Assembly (NCBI GenBank): GCA_015066935.1
Contig: SVNK01000004.1
Coordinates: 62,001 to 126,000, forward strand
Length of the DNA stretch: 64,000 bases
Reading direction: 5' to 3'
Origin: Ruminococcus sp.
GTDB lineage: Bacteria > Bacillota > Clostridia > Oscillospirales > Ruminococcaceae
In this document: positions 43,809-52,829 of the stretch, in pieces
Numbering within the stretch: position 1 is the first letter of the stretch
Layout: every line of letters starts with the position of its first letter
The notes under the pieces: generated by a model
What the model was told of the DNA's origin: nothing
Seen by the model: only the letters and a program-made list of their open reading frames with translations
The model's database searches: none
Program-made: the position numbers and the translations under genes

Positions 43809-45923
43809 TCAGAATTTAATTTCGTCCGTTAGCTGTGCGGAAGCGATATCCGCTGAAACGAAGAAGTCCTTTGACAGCAGATATACGTAATCACCGATGT
43901 AAACAGCACGGTCCATGGAAGTCATCTTATCGTCCGACGACCTTGAAATCGTATTTTTCAGAGTAAAAGTACCGTTTTCGTATGAAAACAGCAGATAGCT
44001 CGTTGTAAAGTCTTCGCCGAATCCCATCGCAGGAACACAGATGAGATTTTTTTCGGGTGAGATAAGAAGCTGTTTACGGTCAGATACTGCGGGTGAATAG
44101 CTGTGTCCGATTCCGTTGTGGCTGAAATTGACAACATATTTTCCCAGTTCTCTGAGGTTATTCGGGTCTGAATTATCAAACATCACAAGCTTGACTCCTG
44201 TTGATATGCCGTTTTCGTCGGCTTCGGGACCGAATCCGAGGAGGAGTCCGTCCGACCACTTCTGCATATAGCTGCTGTAGCCTGTGATTTTGTACTCATC
44301 AAGGATTTTCGGGGATGTCGGGTCGCTGAGGTCAAAGGAATACAACGGGTCAGTCTGTCTGAAAGTCACCACATAAGCCATATCGCCGCTGAAATTCACT
44401 GATTTGATATTTTCGTCGATTCCGTAGCCGTTTACCTCGCCGACAATATTCAGGTCCATATCGAGAACATAAAGACTGTTATAACGCTCTGTCACCTGAA
44501 AGAATGACGTTACACCGCTTTCTACCTTCTCATAGTTGGTCTTGGACGTTGCAATGCGGAAATATCCGTTATATTCACTCATTGAGAACTGGTCGTTGAC
44601 GCATCCGTCAACAGAACCGTTTGCCGCAGGAGTAACCTTTCCGCCATCGAGGGAAATACGTGTAATATCGCTGTCGCCGTTTAGATTTCTCACGCAGTAG
44701 AGATTCTCCGCAGAACAGTATATATTACCTGTATAGCCTGCAAGAGCCTTTATATCTGTCTTAACAGGAGTATCCTCTGAATTGAGATTGATACTGCCGA
44801 TTACGGTATAGCTGAGATTACTGCTGCATTCGTCATCATCTTCGGGAAGAAGAATGCTATCCGCAGGCAGGAACGCCTCATCGCCATTCACTCCGCTTCT
44901 CGGAATATACTTTTCAAAGTCTTCGGCACCGTCAACGTTTTCAAAACAAGCCGAGGTATATGAGCTTATGAGATACATATATCCTTCGGGAGAAATACGT
45001 GCGTCCTTGTAATAGCCGTCCTGATTGTAAATGCTGACAAGTTCCGGAGATTCTCCTGTTTTATAGAAAAGGACATACGTATCTGTATCGGATACCTGAT
45101 TGTATATGGTGTCTAATATCATATCATCGGAATATGCAGTTTCTTCATATTCATCCGTCCCTGCAATGACAATCAGCATTCCGTTGCAGACATACATCTC
45201 GTTTACCGTTATTGAACGCAGATTATGCACGTCTTTTTTCTCAGGCAGGTCACGCTGAATGTCAATCGTCGTAACCTCACCGAAATAACCGTCCTCCGCT
45301 TTTGCAACTCTTATGCAATAGCCGTAATTATCGACGTAGTAGATGTATTCTCCGTCTGTTTTCGCCTTATCGGGTTCTATAACGCCATTCTCCTGATTAA
45401 AGGTGTCATGATAGTCCTTATCGTCACCTGTCCCTGCCGTAGTTCCGGTAGCGACGTTACCGTCAGGAATTGCTTCTGGAATTACGTTAACTGCATTATC
45501 CGCACCGTTAAAGAATATGCCGTTCTCAGCATCATCGTAATGCCGTATATTCTCTTTGTACCTTTCATGACGCTCACTGAGAAGCCGATACACTCGGTCA
45601 TAATCTTCAGCACCGTTCATATATGATTCAGTAAGGATATTATAATCCGTTTCCTTATCCGTTACGCCGATAAATGACGTAGTAACGTTGTTACCGCTTT
45701 CGGAATCTATAACATTTCTTTGTCCTGCAAAATGAACCGCACTTGTGCAGATTACCGCACCTGCCGCTGCTGCAGCCGCAAATCTTGACGCAAGCGTTAT
45801 TCTGTTTCTCTTTTTCTTAGCACTCTTTTCGTCGAGCATTTTCTTCACATTCTCAGGCTCAAGCGAACTTGGAACTACGTTTCTTTCAAGCAGCTCCTTC
45901 ACCTTTTCGTTATTGCTGTTCAT
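43809..45923 (-). CDS. Membrane-anchored C-terminal beta-propeller protein
   Basis: The 704-residue protein has a cytoplasmic start of about 43 residues (NEKVKELLERNVVPSSLEPENVKKML), a membrane helix (about 44-66) and a long extracytoplasmic part. The latter resembles secreted proteins with a beta-propeller domain distantly related to WD40 (Beta_propel family), with repeated F-x-x-G-D-M-A-Y-V-V-T and L-Y-x-L-D/F-D-L strands. It follows an ECF sigma gene by 12 nt, and its short cytoplasmic end could act as an anti-sigma segment. That role is inference; the exported propeller would be the sensor. Confidence 0.82.
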   Translation of the reverse strand: MNSNNEKVKELLERNVVPSSLEPENVKKMLDEKSAKKKRNRITLASRFAAAAAAGAVICTSAVHFAGQRNVIDSESGNNVTTSFIGVTDKETDYNILTESYMNGAEDYDRVYRLLSERHERYKENIRHYDDAENGIFFNGADNAVNVIPEAIPDGNVATGTTAGTGDDKDYHDTFNQENGVIEPDKAKTDGEYIYYVDNYGYCIRVAKAEDGYFGEVTTIDIQRDLPEKKDVHNLRSITVNEMYVCNGMLIVIAGTDEYEETAYSDDMILDTIYNQVSDTDTYVLFYKTGESPELVSIYNQDGYYKDARISPEGYMYLISSYTSACFENVDGAEDFEKYIPRSGVNGDEAFLPADSILLPEDDDECSSNLSYTVIGSINLNSEDTPVKTDIKALAGYTGNIYCSAENLYCVRNLNGDSDITRISLDGGKVTPAANGSVDGCVNDQFSMSEYNGYFRIATSKTNYEKVESGVTSFFQVTERYNSLYVLDMDLNIVGEVNGYGIDENIKSVNFSGDMAYVVTFRQTDPLYSFDLSDPTSPKILDEYKITGYSSYMQKWSDGLLLGFGPEADENGISTGVKLVMFDNSDPNNLRELGKYVVNFSHNGIGHSYSPAVSDRKQLLISPEKNLICVPAMGFGEDFTTSYLLFSYENGTFTLKNTISRSSDDKMTSMDRAVYIGDYVYLLSKDFFVSADIASAQLTDEIKF

Positions 45924-45935
45924 AATTTTCCTCCT

Positions 45936-46433
45936 TTATGAGAGTTCAAGCCTCAGTTTCTCCTTTATCCGTGAAAGTCTTGAACGCACTGTAGACGGCT
46001 TGATTTTACAGATTGAAGCAATTTCGTCGCCTGTATAACCTCCGAGAACCGACATTGACAGCAGCAGTCTTGATTCGCCGTCAAGCCTGTCCATAGCGTC
46101 ACGCAGCTCCACAGATTCAAAATCAAAGGTCTCTGATTTTGTTTCGTCACACAGCTCCTCGGCGGTATTGAAATACCCTTTCTGCATACGCTTGATTTTT
46201 GCTGATAGTATACTGAATATCCAGCTTCGGAATTTCTCGGGATTCTTCAGCTTTTTAACTGTATCAAACGCATCCAGTACAGCCTCACTTACCGCATCGG
46301 CAGCGTCATGTGAGCTTCTGAGACTGTACAGAGCAATGCGGTACATATCCTTGTAGACAGTCCCGTAAAGACGTGAAAATGCCTCTGTATCACCCTGCTG
46401 AGCAAGCTTCACATCCTTTGAAAGGTCACCCAC
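45936..46433 (-). CDS. ECF-type RNA polymerase sigma factor
   Basis: The 165-residue protein has a sigma-70 region 2 (FSRLYGTVYKDMYRIALYSLRSSHDAADAVSEAVLDAFDTV, about 18-60) with FRSWIFSILSAKIKR after it. Region 4 is a helix-turn-helix (GGYTGDEIASICKIKPSTVRSRLSRIKEKLR, about 130-162). The GTG at 46433 follows AAAGGAGG by 8 nt and is preferred to the in-frame GTG at 46442, which overlaps that site. Its downstream partner is the membrane beta-propeller protein. Confidence 0.9.
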   Translation of the reverse strand: MGDLSKDVKLAQQGDTEAFSRLYGTVYKDMYRIALYSLRSSHDAADAVSEAVLDAFDTVKKLKNPEKFRSWIFSILSAKIKRMQKGYFNTAEELCDETKSETFDFESVELRDAMDRLDGESRLLLSMSVLGGYTGDEIASICKIKPSTVRSRLSRIKEKLRLELS

Positions 46434-46511
46434 GGCGAACACCTCCTTTTGAATCGATTCATTATATTAGTGTCTGGAACAAGCCGTTTTGCTGCACTTT
46501 GGAAGAAAAAT

Positions 46512-46539
46512 TGTATACCTGTACAAATACAGTTGTCAG
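46512..46539 (-). promoter_or_regulatory. Possible promoter of the sigma-propeller operon
   Basis: CTGACA (46534-46539) and TATACA (46512-46517) are spaced by 16 bp on the minus strand, and the spacer contains an inverted repeat (CTGTA-CAAA-TACAG, 46519-46532). A separate TATAAT lies nearer the gene. Which is used is unclear; an ECF-type promoter was not recognised. Confidence 0.35.
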
Positions 46540-46628
46540 CGCTTGTGCATTATGACGTCAAAGAATAATATTCGCCCTAACAAAGTGCAAAAAGCACAAA
46601 TCAAGTGGACAAAATAATGATTTTTACG

Positions 46629-46657
46629 TTGACATTTTCATAGCATTGTAATATAAT
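46629..46657 (+). promoter_or_regulatory. Full-consensus promoter of the sensor-AraC gene
   Basis: TTGACA (46629-46634) and TATAAT (46652-46657) are exactly 17 bp apart, with a start expected near 46664. Confidence 0.85.
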
Positions 46658-46678
46658 AATGATATAGAAAACAGAAAT

Positions 46679-46690
46679 TGACAGCTGTCA
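46679..46690 (+). promoter_or_regulatory. Palindromic operator candidate TGACAGCTGTCA
   Basis: A perfect 12-bp palindrome lies about 15 bp after the predicted transcription start. Two more half-sites (CTGTCA, TTGTCA) follow within 30 bp. The position suits repression, possibly by the downstream regulator itself. Confidence 0.5.
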
Positions 46691-46727
46691 GCATCCGAAT
46701 CGGGCTGTCATTTTGTCAGGGGATATT

Positions 46728-48896
46728 ATGAAAAAGAAAAAAAGAAAGATTATAGGAGTTGTCGCTGCACAAGCCAATGAGATTGAACAGCGTCAGCTCA
46801 TCAAGGGAATAAGTCAGGCTGCCCTTGCGATGAATTACGATACAGCTGTAATTTCAAACATTTACAGTCCCACTGTCGGTAAAAATGAATTTGTCTGCGA
46901 AAACAGAATCTTCGACCTGCTCAGCAGCGACGATTTTGACGCTATCATCATTATTTCGGAATCGTTTCTCGTTGAGAGTCTGAAAAAAGAACTCGCTGAA
47001 CGTCTGAGTAAAAAGAATATTCCTATCATCAATATGGGGACATATGTGCGTGAATTCGATATTCCCGGAAGCATTCATATCAATACGAGCGATGAGCTTG
47101 ATATTGAGGATATTGCCAACCACCTGATTGAACATCACGGCTTCACTGATATTGATATGCTTACAGGAACCTCAGGCATAGAAGCCTCTCAGCTGCGTGT
47201 AAACGGCTACCGACGTGCCCTCGAAGCACACGGAATTGCATTTGATGAAAAAAAAGTCCACTACGGCGATTTCTGGATGACATCAGGCATCGAACTCGCC
47301 CACAAGTACGCTGACGGTACTATTCCGCTTCCCGAAGCCATTCTTTGTGCAAACGACTATATGGCTTACGGTCTGATCGACACTTTTTCAGAACTTGGAG
47401 TCTCCGTTCCTGAGGATATTACAATAGTCGGCTATGAATACGTCGGAAACCGTATGCTTCACACACCGATCCTCTCTACATATCAGCGAAACAGAATTGC
47501 TCTGGGAAAGTCTGCCGTAAACATAGTCCACGCAATTCTGAACGGCTCCAAATATGAATTCACTCCGCCCAAAGGCAATTTCGTAAACGGCGAAAGCTGT
47601 TCGTGCGGTCTTATCAAAAAGCAGTACATCGAGGAGCTTAAAGCCGAAAGAATAAAAAAGGACTACGAGTTCTGGAATCTGTTCAACCCTCTCGACCAGA
47701 AATTGACTGAATGCCGTACTATCGAGGAATTCTGCGAATCATGCGGAAAATTCTTCTGGCAGGTGAGAAATATCGGCGATATTGTATTCTGTCTCAGGAA
47801 AAACTGGTACGAATCCGAACAGGATAACTGCGATACCGTTTCGTGCCGAAGCATAATACCCGGACGAAATCAGAATATCATTGATATGAGCCGCTACAAT
47901 ATTTCAGAACTCGTTTCACAAAGCGATTCCGCTGCCGTATATTATTTTACCCCGCTTTTTTTCAGCGACCGTCTGTTCGGTCATATAATGCTTAAATACA
48001 ACGACCCTGACGGCTATGACGATATTTTCCGCAACTGGACAAAAACCGTTTCAAACGGACTTGAATTCCTGCGAATGAAAAACGACATAAAATATCTTAC
48101 CGAATGTCAGAACCTTTCAGAACAGCGTGATACTCTTACGGGTATGCTCAGTGAAACAGGTATACGCAAATCGTACGACTCAGCTCTACGGAACAATGAC
48201 GGCAGCAAATTCGTTGTAATGCTCAGAATAGGCGTGTTTGATGACGCTTTCTCAGATATAAATGAAAGAATCAATGCCGTTCTTGACGTTGCAGACGCTG
48301 TACGCCAGTTCTGTGGAAGCCAGAATATCTGCGGCAGAATCAGCGATTCAGAATTTATGTGCATTGTAAGTTCAAATGCCGACGAAAAACGTCTTACCGA
48401 TACATTGTCAGCAATAGTCACGCAGCACACTACCTACATCAGCCGCTGCGGACTCGACTCATTCCTCTGCTGTGCAGCCAGAATCAACGATATTCCCTAC
48501 AGTAAGATGATTTCACAATTCAACAGTATTATCAGCAGTCAGCAGACTTCAATCGCTGAAATGCGTACAAATCCGCATTACCGTGAAATGCTGAAAATCC
48601 GGACCCATATCTACATGAATCCTCAGGACAGCTTCGATTCCGAAAAGCTGCGTCGGCTTTATCCGTACAGTTCGGGACACCTTCGTGAAATCTACAAAAA
48701 ATGCTTTGGCGTGAGCATACATAAAGACTGCATCGCCGCACGAATATCAAAGGCTCAATACTGTCTTTCCGTCACACCTTTTTCAATGGCTGAAATCGCC
48801 GAAAAATGCGGATATGTGGACTATAAGTATTTTCTCAGACAATTCCTCGCCTCAGTTGGAGTTACGCCAAATCAGTACAGAAACGAAACAATTTAA
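46728..48896 (+). CDS. Sugar-sensor (LacI-type) / GGDEF-like / AraC hybrid regulator
   Basis: The 722-residue cytoplasmic protein has three parts. Residues 5-290 resemble the periplasmic-binding-protein-like effector domain of LacI regulators (KIIGVVAAQANEIEQRQLIKGISQAA, LCANDYMAYGLIDTFSELGVSVPEDITIVGYE), but the LacI DNA-binding helix-turn-helix is absent. The middle (about 300-610) contains a GGDEF-like stretch beginning RDTLTGMLSETGI, without the GGDEF motif itself. The C-terminal 100 residues are an AraC-type HTH pair (FSMAEIAEKCGYVDYKYFLRQFLASVGVTPNQYR). The ATG at 46728 follows AGGGG. Neighbouring glucokinase and mannose-6-phosphate isomerase suggest a sugar ligand. Confidence 0.85.
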   Translation: MKKKKRKIIGVVAAQANEIEQRQLIKGISQAALAMNYDTAVISNIYSPTVGKNEFVCENRIFDLLSSDDFDAIIIISESFLVESLKKELAERLSKKNIPIINMGTYVREFDIPGSIHINTSDELDIEDIANHLIEHHGFTDIDMLTGTSGIEASQLRVNGYRRALEAHGIAFDEKKVHYGDFWMTSGIELAHKYADGTIPLPEAILCANDYMAYGLIDTFSELGVSVPEDITIVGYEYVGNRMLHTPILSTYQRNRIALGKSAVNIVHAILNGSKYEFTPPKGNFVNGESCSCGLIKKQYIEELKAERIKKDYEFWNLFNPLDQKLTECRTIEEFCESCGKFFWQVRNIGDIVFCLRKNWYESEQDNCDTVSCRSIIPGRNQNIIDMSRYNISELVSQSDSAAVYYFTPLFFSDRLFGHIMLKYNDPDGYDDIFRNWTKTVSNGLEFLRMKNDIKYLTECQNLSEQRDTLTGMLSETGIRKSYDSALRNNDGSKFVVMLRIGVFDDAFSDINERINAVLDVADAVRQFCGSQNICGRISDSEFMCIVSSNADEKRLTDTLSAIVTQHTTYISRCGLDSFLCCAARINDIPYSKMISQFNSIISSQQTSIAEMRTNPHYREMLKIRTHIYMNPQDSFDSEKLRRLYPYSSGHLREIYKKCFGVSIHKDCIAARISKAQYCLSVTPFSMAEIAEKCGYVDYKYFLRQFLASVGVTPNQYRNETI

Positions 48897-48908
48897 CGGA
48901 TACACCAA

Positions 48909-48945
48909 AAGAGCTGCCTTTTTATGGCAGCTCTTGGTTTTTATT
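48909..48945. terminator. Bidirectional terminator between the regulator and glucokinase
   Basis: AAGAGCTGCC (48909-48918) pairs with GGCAGCTCTT (48926-48935), followed by TTTTT on the plus strand; minus-strand transcripts from glcK reach it too. Confidence 0.85.
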
Positions 48946-49901
48946 TACGAATTTGCTCTTCCGAGGAATGCGGCACCGATAATGCCTGCGTCATTTCCGA
49001 GCTTTGCAATTACGATTTCAGTGTTTTTCTCAGAATTTCTTGTATAAACCTCGTCCTTTACGAGTGCCTTTACGGGAAGAAGGAGAGGATCTCCCTCGTT
49101 GCACACGCCTCCGCCGATGCAGAGTACATCAGGCTGGAAAATATTTATGGTATTTGTGATACCTGCGGCAAGGTACTTTATGTACTTGTCAACAACATCC
49201 TTAGCAGCCTTATCGCCTGCTCTCATAGCGTCGAAGGATGTACGTGCGGTAACCTTTCCCTTTTCTTCAGCCATTTGATTCATAATGCTGTCAGGGAAAG
49301 CAGCCATGGCTTCCTTTGACATTCTTATAAGACCTGTAGCAGATGAATACGCCTCAAAACAGCCCTTGCGTCCGCATGAACACTGTGCACCGTCAACCTC
49401 TATAACAGTATGACCGATTTCAGCACCTGCAAAGTTTGAACCTGAATAGATTTTACCGTCGATGATTATTCCGCCGCCTACTCCTGTTCCGAGAGTAATG
49501 CATACAGCATTCTTTGCACCCTTTGCCGCACCTGCAACATACTCACCGTAAGCAGCAGCATTAGCGTCGTTTTCGATAAATACGGGCTTGCTGATAGTCT
49601 CCTGAATGTACTTCACCATGGGAGTATTGCAGAATCCGAGGTTATTTGAATACTCAATAATTCCTGTTGCACTGTTTGCAATTCCGGGAGTACCCACGCC
49701 TATCCACTCAATTTCATCAATTGTAAGTCCTGCATTCTTTACTGCCTGAAGAGCTGTTTTTGCCATATCATCGGCAATCTCCTTTTCGGGACGGGGACAA
49801 TTAGTCTTTGTGCTTGCCTTTGCGATGATGTTATAGTCCTCGTCAACAACACCTGCAACGATGTTTGTTCCGCCGAGGTCAATTCCTACGTAATACTTCA
49901 T
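48945..49901 (-). CDS. glcK: ROK-family glucokinase
   Basis: This enzyme phosphorylates glucose with ATP. The 318-residue protein has the ATP phosphate motif GIDLGGTNIVAGVVD at residue 6 and the sugar-binding EIGHTVIEVDG near residue 162. The ROK zinc motif CSCGRKGCFEAYSS is near residue 175. No N-terminal HTH is present, so it is a kinase and not a repressor. It is 14 nt downstream of manA and ends the GH25-manA-glcK transcript. Another hexose, such as mannose, could also be a substrate. Confidence 0.93.
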   Translation of the reverse strand: MKYYVGIDLGGTNIVAGVVDEDYNIIAKASTKTNCPRPEKEIADDMAKTALQAVKNAGLTIDEIEWIGVGTPGIANSATGIIEYSNNLGFCNTPMVKYIQETISKPVFIENDANAAAYGEYVAGAAKGAKNAVCITLGTGVGGGIIIDGKIYSGSNFAGAEIGHTVIEVDGAQCSCGRKGCFEAYSSATGLIRMSKEAMAAFPDSIMNQMAEEKGKVTARTSFDAMRAGDKAAKDVVDKYIKYLAAGITNTINIFQPDVLCIGGGVCNEGDPLLLPVKALVKDEVYTRNSEKNTEIVIAKLGNDAGIIGAAFLGRANS

Positions 49902-49915
49902 TTTAAATCCTCCTG

Positions 49916-50875
49916 TTATTCTTTGATTTCTGTAATCAGAACAGTAATACTGCCTTTTATATTATACGCACCTGTCCCTGACGGAACAAATACGCTTGAG
50001 CCTTTTTTCATGGATATTTCGGTCCCGCCGCAAACGAGAACGCCTTCTCCTTCCACTGCAAGCACATGATTGAACGACCGTTCATCTGCACAGAGTTCCG
50101 ATTCTCCCGTAATTACCTGCTTTGAAACGGTGAAATATTCACAATCGGCAAGGAGCTGAGTTTCTCTGCCCTCATGCACAACAGGTCTGCAAAGACTGTA
50201 CGGACGTGCGGGAGCAAGCGTCGTCACATCAATGGCTTTTTCTGTATGAAGCTCTCTCGGCTTGCCGTCATTGCCGATTCTGCCGTAATCGTACACCCTA
50301 TACGTTGTATTGGAGTTCTGCTGAATCTCCGCAATGAGGATACCCTCACCGATAGCATGGAGTGTTCCGGGTTCTATAAAGAAAACGTCGCCTTTTTTCA
50401 CTCTGACACGCTGAACCTTGTCAAGAAGCGTATTCTCCTCTATGGCACGACGGAATTCGTCCTTCGTAAGCTCTTCACGGAAGCCGTAAATAAGCTCTGC
50501 ATCGTCATCGCAGTCAACTATATACCACATCTCGGTTTTGCCGTATTCACCCTCAGCAGACATCGCATACTCATCATCGGGATGAACTTGAACCGAAAGT
50601 CTGTCCTTTGCGTCAATCAGCTTGATAAGCACGGGAAATGCTTCAAATCTTGCACAGGCTGTTCCGAGAGCCGACGGATTTTCCTCCAGATAAGACGAAA
50701 GAGTTCTTCCGCAGTATTCTCCATGTGCGATGATGCTCTGACCGTCCTTATGACAGCTCAGTTCCCAGCTTTCCGCCAGTTTATCGGCACTGCTTTTTTT
50801 TCCGTATTCGTCACGGAGTCTTGTTCCACCCCAGATATAGTCCTTGACAGGCGGTATAAGTTCAAATGGCTTCAC
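49916..50875 (-). CDS. manA: Mannose-6-phosphate isomerase, class I
   Basis: ManA interconverts mannose 6-phosphate and fructose 6-phosphate. The 319-residue cupin-type enzyme has KDYIWGGTRLRDEYGK at the start, SVQVHPDDEYA near residue 97 and FIEPGTLHAIGEGILIAEIQQNSNTTYRVYDYGR near residue 170, which carry the zinc ligands. The start is GTG, overlapping the GH25 stop (GTGA), with GGAGG 8 nt before. With the nearby dockerin mannanase it fits mannose use, or mannose supply for glycans. Confidence 0.94.
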   Translation of the reverse strand: MKPFELIPPVKDYIWGGTRLRDEYGKKSSADKLAESWELSCHKDGQSIIAHGEYCGRTLSSYLEENPSALGTACARFEAFPVLIKLIDAKDRLSVQVHPDDEYAMSAEGEYGKTEMWYIVDCDDDAELIYGFREELTKDEFRRAIEENTLLDKVQRVRVKKGDVFFIEPGTLHAIGEGILIAEIQQNSNTTYRVYDYGRIGNDGKPRELHTEKAIDVTTLAPARPYSLCRPVVHEGRETQLLADCEYFTVSKQVITGESELCADERSFNHVLAVEGEGVLVCGGTEISMKKGSSVFVPSGTGAYNIKGSITVLITEIKE

Positions 50876-51600
50876 CTGATATTCCTCCCGTATTGCGCAT
50901 AGAATTCTTCTTCAGAGCCGTTGTAAACGTTGAAGTCTATACATTTTTCTTCACCGTAATAGCCGTCAAGAACGCCTTTATCGCTGTATTGCCAGAATTC
51001 CCATTCAATAAGGTCAGGTTCACCGTTGACGCTTCGTATCCACAGCGGATAATCGCTGAATTCTTCCTTGACATAGCGAAAATACACGGGAAGCGTTGTA
51101 TAGATTATAGGTTTGCATCCGTAATGCTTCTCAAGACGTTCAAGAAGCGGACGGAGTATCTCTTCCGCTTCTTCAGCAGAAGGCTTGTTCTTTTTCTTAT
51201 CTCCGTAGTATTCAATGTCAACAACGGGCGGCATGTCAATAGCATCAGCGTCCACAACTGTAATGAAATTCTCCGCCTGAGTTTCACCGGAACTGTCAAA
51301 ACTGAAAAAATGATAAGCTGAAACAAGTATATCGGTCTCAGATGCATCACGAAGATTTCTTGCAGCTGATTTGTCAATATAACCGCTTCCCTCAGTTGCT
51401 TTTACAAAAGCGAATTTCACGTTCTGTTCATCAAGGACGTTCCAGTTCACGATTCCCTGATAATTTGAAACATCTACGCCAAAAACAGGATATTTTGTTC
51501 TGTTAACCTCAGCAGCTGAAAAATAATACGATGCCGCAATGGTTACTCCCGTCATCATGATTCCGACAACAGAACAGACAGTCCGTTTAAACTTACTCAT
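50872..51600 (-). CDS. GH25 lysozyme-like muramidase
   Basis: GH25 enzymes cut the MurNAc-GlcNAc bond of peptidoglycan. The 242-residue protein has one N-terminal anchor or signal helix (about 8-27) and the catalytic domain right after it. The conserved acids are visible: GVDVSNYQG near residue 40 and PPVVDIEYYG near residue 124, the D-x-E pair. The chain ends with DFNVYNGSEEEF. The ATG at 51600 follows GGAGA; the in-frame start at 51699 overlaps the promoter. It may be a self-wall hydrolase; no prophage genes are nearby. Confidence 0.9.
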   Translation of the reverse strand: MSKFKRTVCSVVGIMMTGVTIAASYYFSAAEVNRTKYPVFGVDVSNYQGIVNWNVLDEQNVKFAFVKATEGSGYIDKSAARNLRDASETDILVSAYHFFSFDSSGETQAENFITVVDADAIDMPPVVDIEYYGDKKKNKPSAEEAEEILRPLLERLEKHYGCKPIIYTTLPVYFRYVKEEFSDYPLWIRSVNGEPDLIEWEFWQYSDKGVLDGYYGEEKCIDFNVYNGSEEEFYAQYGRNIR

Positions 51601-51630
51601 CAATTCTCTCCTAACACTATTTACACTATT

Positions 51631-51659
51631 ATAATAAACCATATTCCGAAAATAGTCAA
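51631..51659 (-). promoter_or_regulatory. Promoter of the GH25-manA-glcK operon
   Basis: On the minus strand TTGACT (51654-51659) and TATTAT (51631-51636) are 17 bp apart, with a leader of about 25 nt. Confidence 0.7.
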
Positions 51660-51716
51660 CAGTTTTTTTGAAACACTCCCCCGAACCGTTAAACTGCACA
51701 AAAAATCAAAAAACTA

Positions 51717-51745
51717 TTGCAATATCAGCGAATAAAGGGTATAAT
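51717..51745 (+). promoter_or_regulatory. Promoter of the SGNH-like gene
   Basis: TTGCAA (51717-51722) and TATAAT (51740-51745) are 17 bp apart, diverging from the GH25 promoter. Confidence 0.75.
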
Positions 51746-51792
51746 AACAATATATGTATATGCAACGGATACAACTTTCAGGAGATTGAATA

Positions 51793-52614
51793 ATGGAGAA
51801 AAAACGAACAATACAAAGAAAATCGGCAAAAAAACGCTCACGTCCCAAGGTGAGGTTCAACATCGGCATAATTCTATTGATATTTTTCCTTTCAATTGCC
51901 GGCTGCTTTACTCTCTACATGATTGCCGCAAATGTCAATGGTGATTTTCTTGACAGCGAGGAAGATAAGGTCGTTATAACCGAAGAACAGCCATCGGAAA
52001 CCTCTGCGGAAACCGATAAAGCTCAGAAAACTCAGAGCAGCGGCATAAGTTATCCGCTTTCTCCGTCTGCACCAAAGGATGTTTCATATTTCAGCGATTG
52101 CTGTCTTGTTACCGACTCAACACTTCTCGGTATGGCAGCGGACACCTCCTTTATGGAGATAATCGGCAGCGAACAGCTTAACGCTGTCAACTGCAATACC
52201 GTACAGCTTTCGGGAACTTCAACTGTATGCGATACCGTAAAAAGCAAGAATCCGAAGAATCTTTACATCATGCTCGGAAGTGATCTCGGAACTTCTTCCG
52301 AAAAGGATATGATTAACGGTGTTTCCGCACTTGTGAACTCTGTCAGAACAGAGTGTCCCGATACAAAAATCTACATTATGCAGCTCCCGCCAACAGGAAC
52401 GGAAACAGCTTCCGTCACGAACAAGCTTATCGACAGCTACAATCAGAAACTTCTCTCCATGTCCGAGACTTCGGGTGTGTACTGCGTTGACACAAATATT
52501 ATCCTCAAATCTGTTGAGGGTGGACTTTCTTCTGAATTCTCGTCAGAAAACGGAGGTCTTTCTGACAAGGGATACACCGCTATCAAGGATCGTATCCTCT
52601 CATGCACCGTTTAA
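51793..52614 (+). CDS. Membrane-anchored SGNH-hydrolase-like protein
   Basis: The 273-residue protein has a basic cytoplasmic start, one membrane helix (about 24-46), an acidic linker and an extracytoplasmic domain of about 180 residues. The domain resembles SGNH/GDSL hydrolases: LVTDSTLLGMA (block I, with D-S kept), YIMLGSDLGTS (block III position, N replaced) and LSDKGYTAI (block V, His missing). The altered blocks mean it may bind rather than hydrolyse a wall or glycan ester. It is monocistronic, with its own promoter and terminator. Confidence 0.65.
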   Translation: MEKKRTIQRKSAKKRSRPKVRFNIGIILLIFFLSIAGCFTLYMIAANVNGDFLDSEEDKVVITEEQPSETSAETDKAQKTQSSGISYPLSPSAPKDVSYFSDCCLVTDSTLLGMAADTSFMEIIGSEQLNAVNCNTVQLSGTSTVCDTVKSKNPKNLYIMLGSDLGTSSEKDMINGVSALVNSVRTECPDTKIYIMQLPPTGTETASVTNKLIDSYNQKLLSMSETSGVYCVDTNIILKSVEGGLSSEFSSENGGLSDKGYTAIKDRILSCTV

Positions 52615-52623
52615 TATGATAAA

Positions 52624-52658
52624 AACCGCACTACAACATATGGTAGTGCGGTTTTCTT
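52624..52658 (+). terminator. Terminator after the SGNH-like gene
   Basis: AACCGCACTAC (52624-52634) pairs with GTAGTGCGGTT (52643-52653), then TTCTTG. The stem is perfect, the T run short. Confidence 0.75.
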
Positions 52659-52777
52659 GTCATTGCAGCCGATGCAAATGACGATATATCGTCGTTTCAC
52701 GGATTTTGCAAGATTTCCGGCAGCAATATTAACAGTTTTTAACAGAAAGTTGAACATTTTATTGTCTTAATACACAA

Positions 52778-52806
52778 TTGACAACTTACCATTAATGGTT
52801 TATACT
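52778..52806 (+). promoter_or_regulatory. Promoter of nrdDG
   Basis: TTGACA (52778-52783) and TATACT (52801-52806) are 17 bp apart, about 50 bp before the nrdD start. Confidence 0.75.
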
Positions 52807-52829
52807 TATATAGACAAACAGAAGCGGTG

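Noticed and set aside
50872..51600. Prophage endolysin for the GH25 gene
   Set aside because: No phage structural, holin or integrase genes are near; the protein has a membrane anchor and is coupled to manA.
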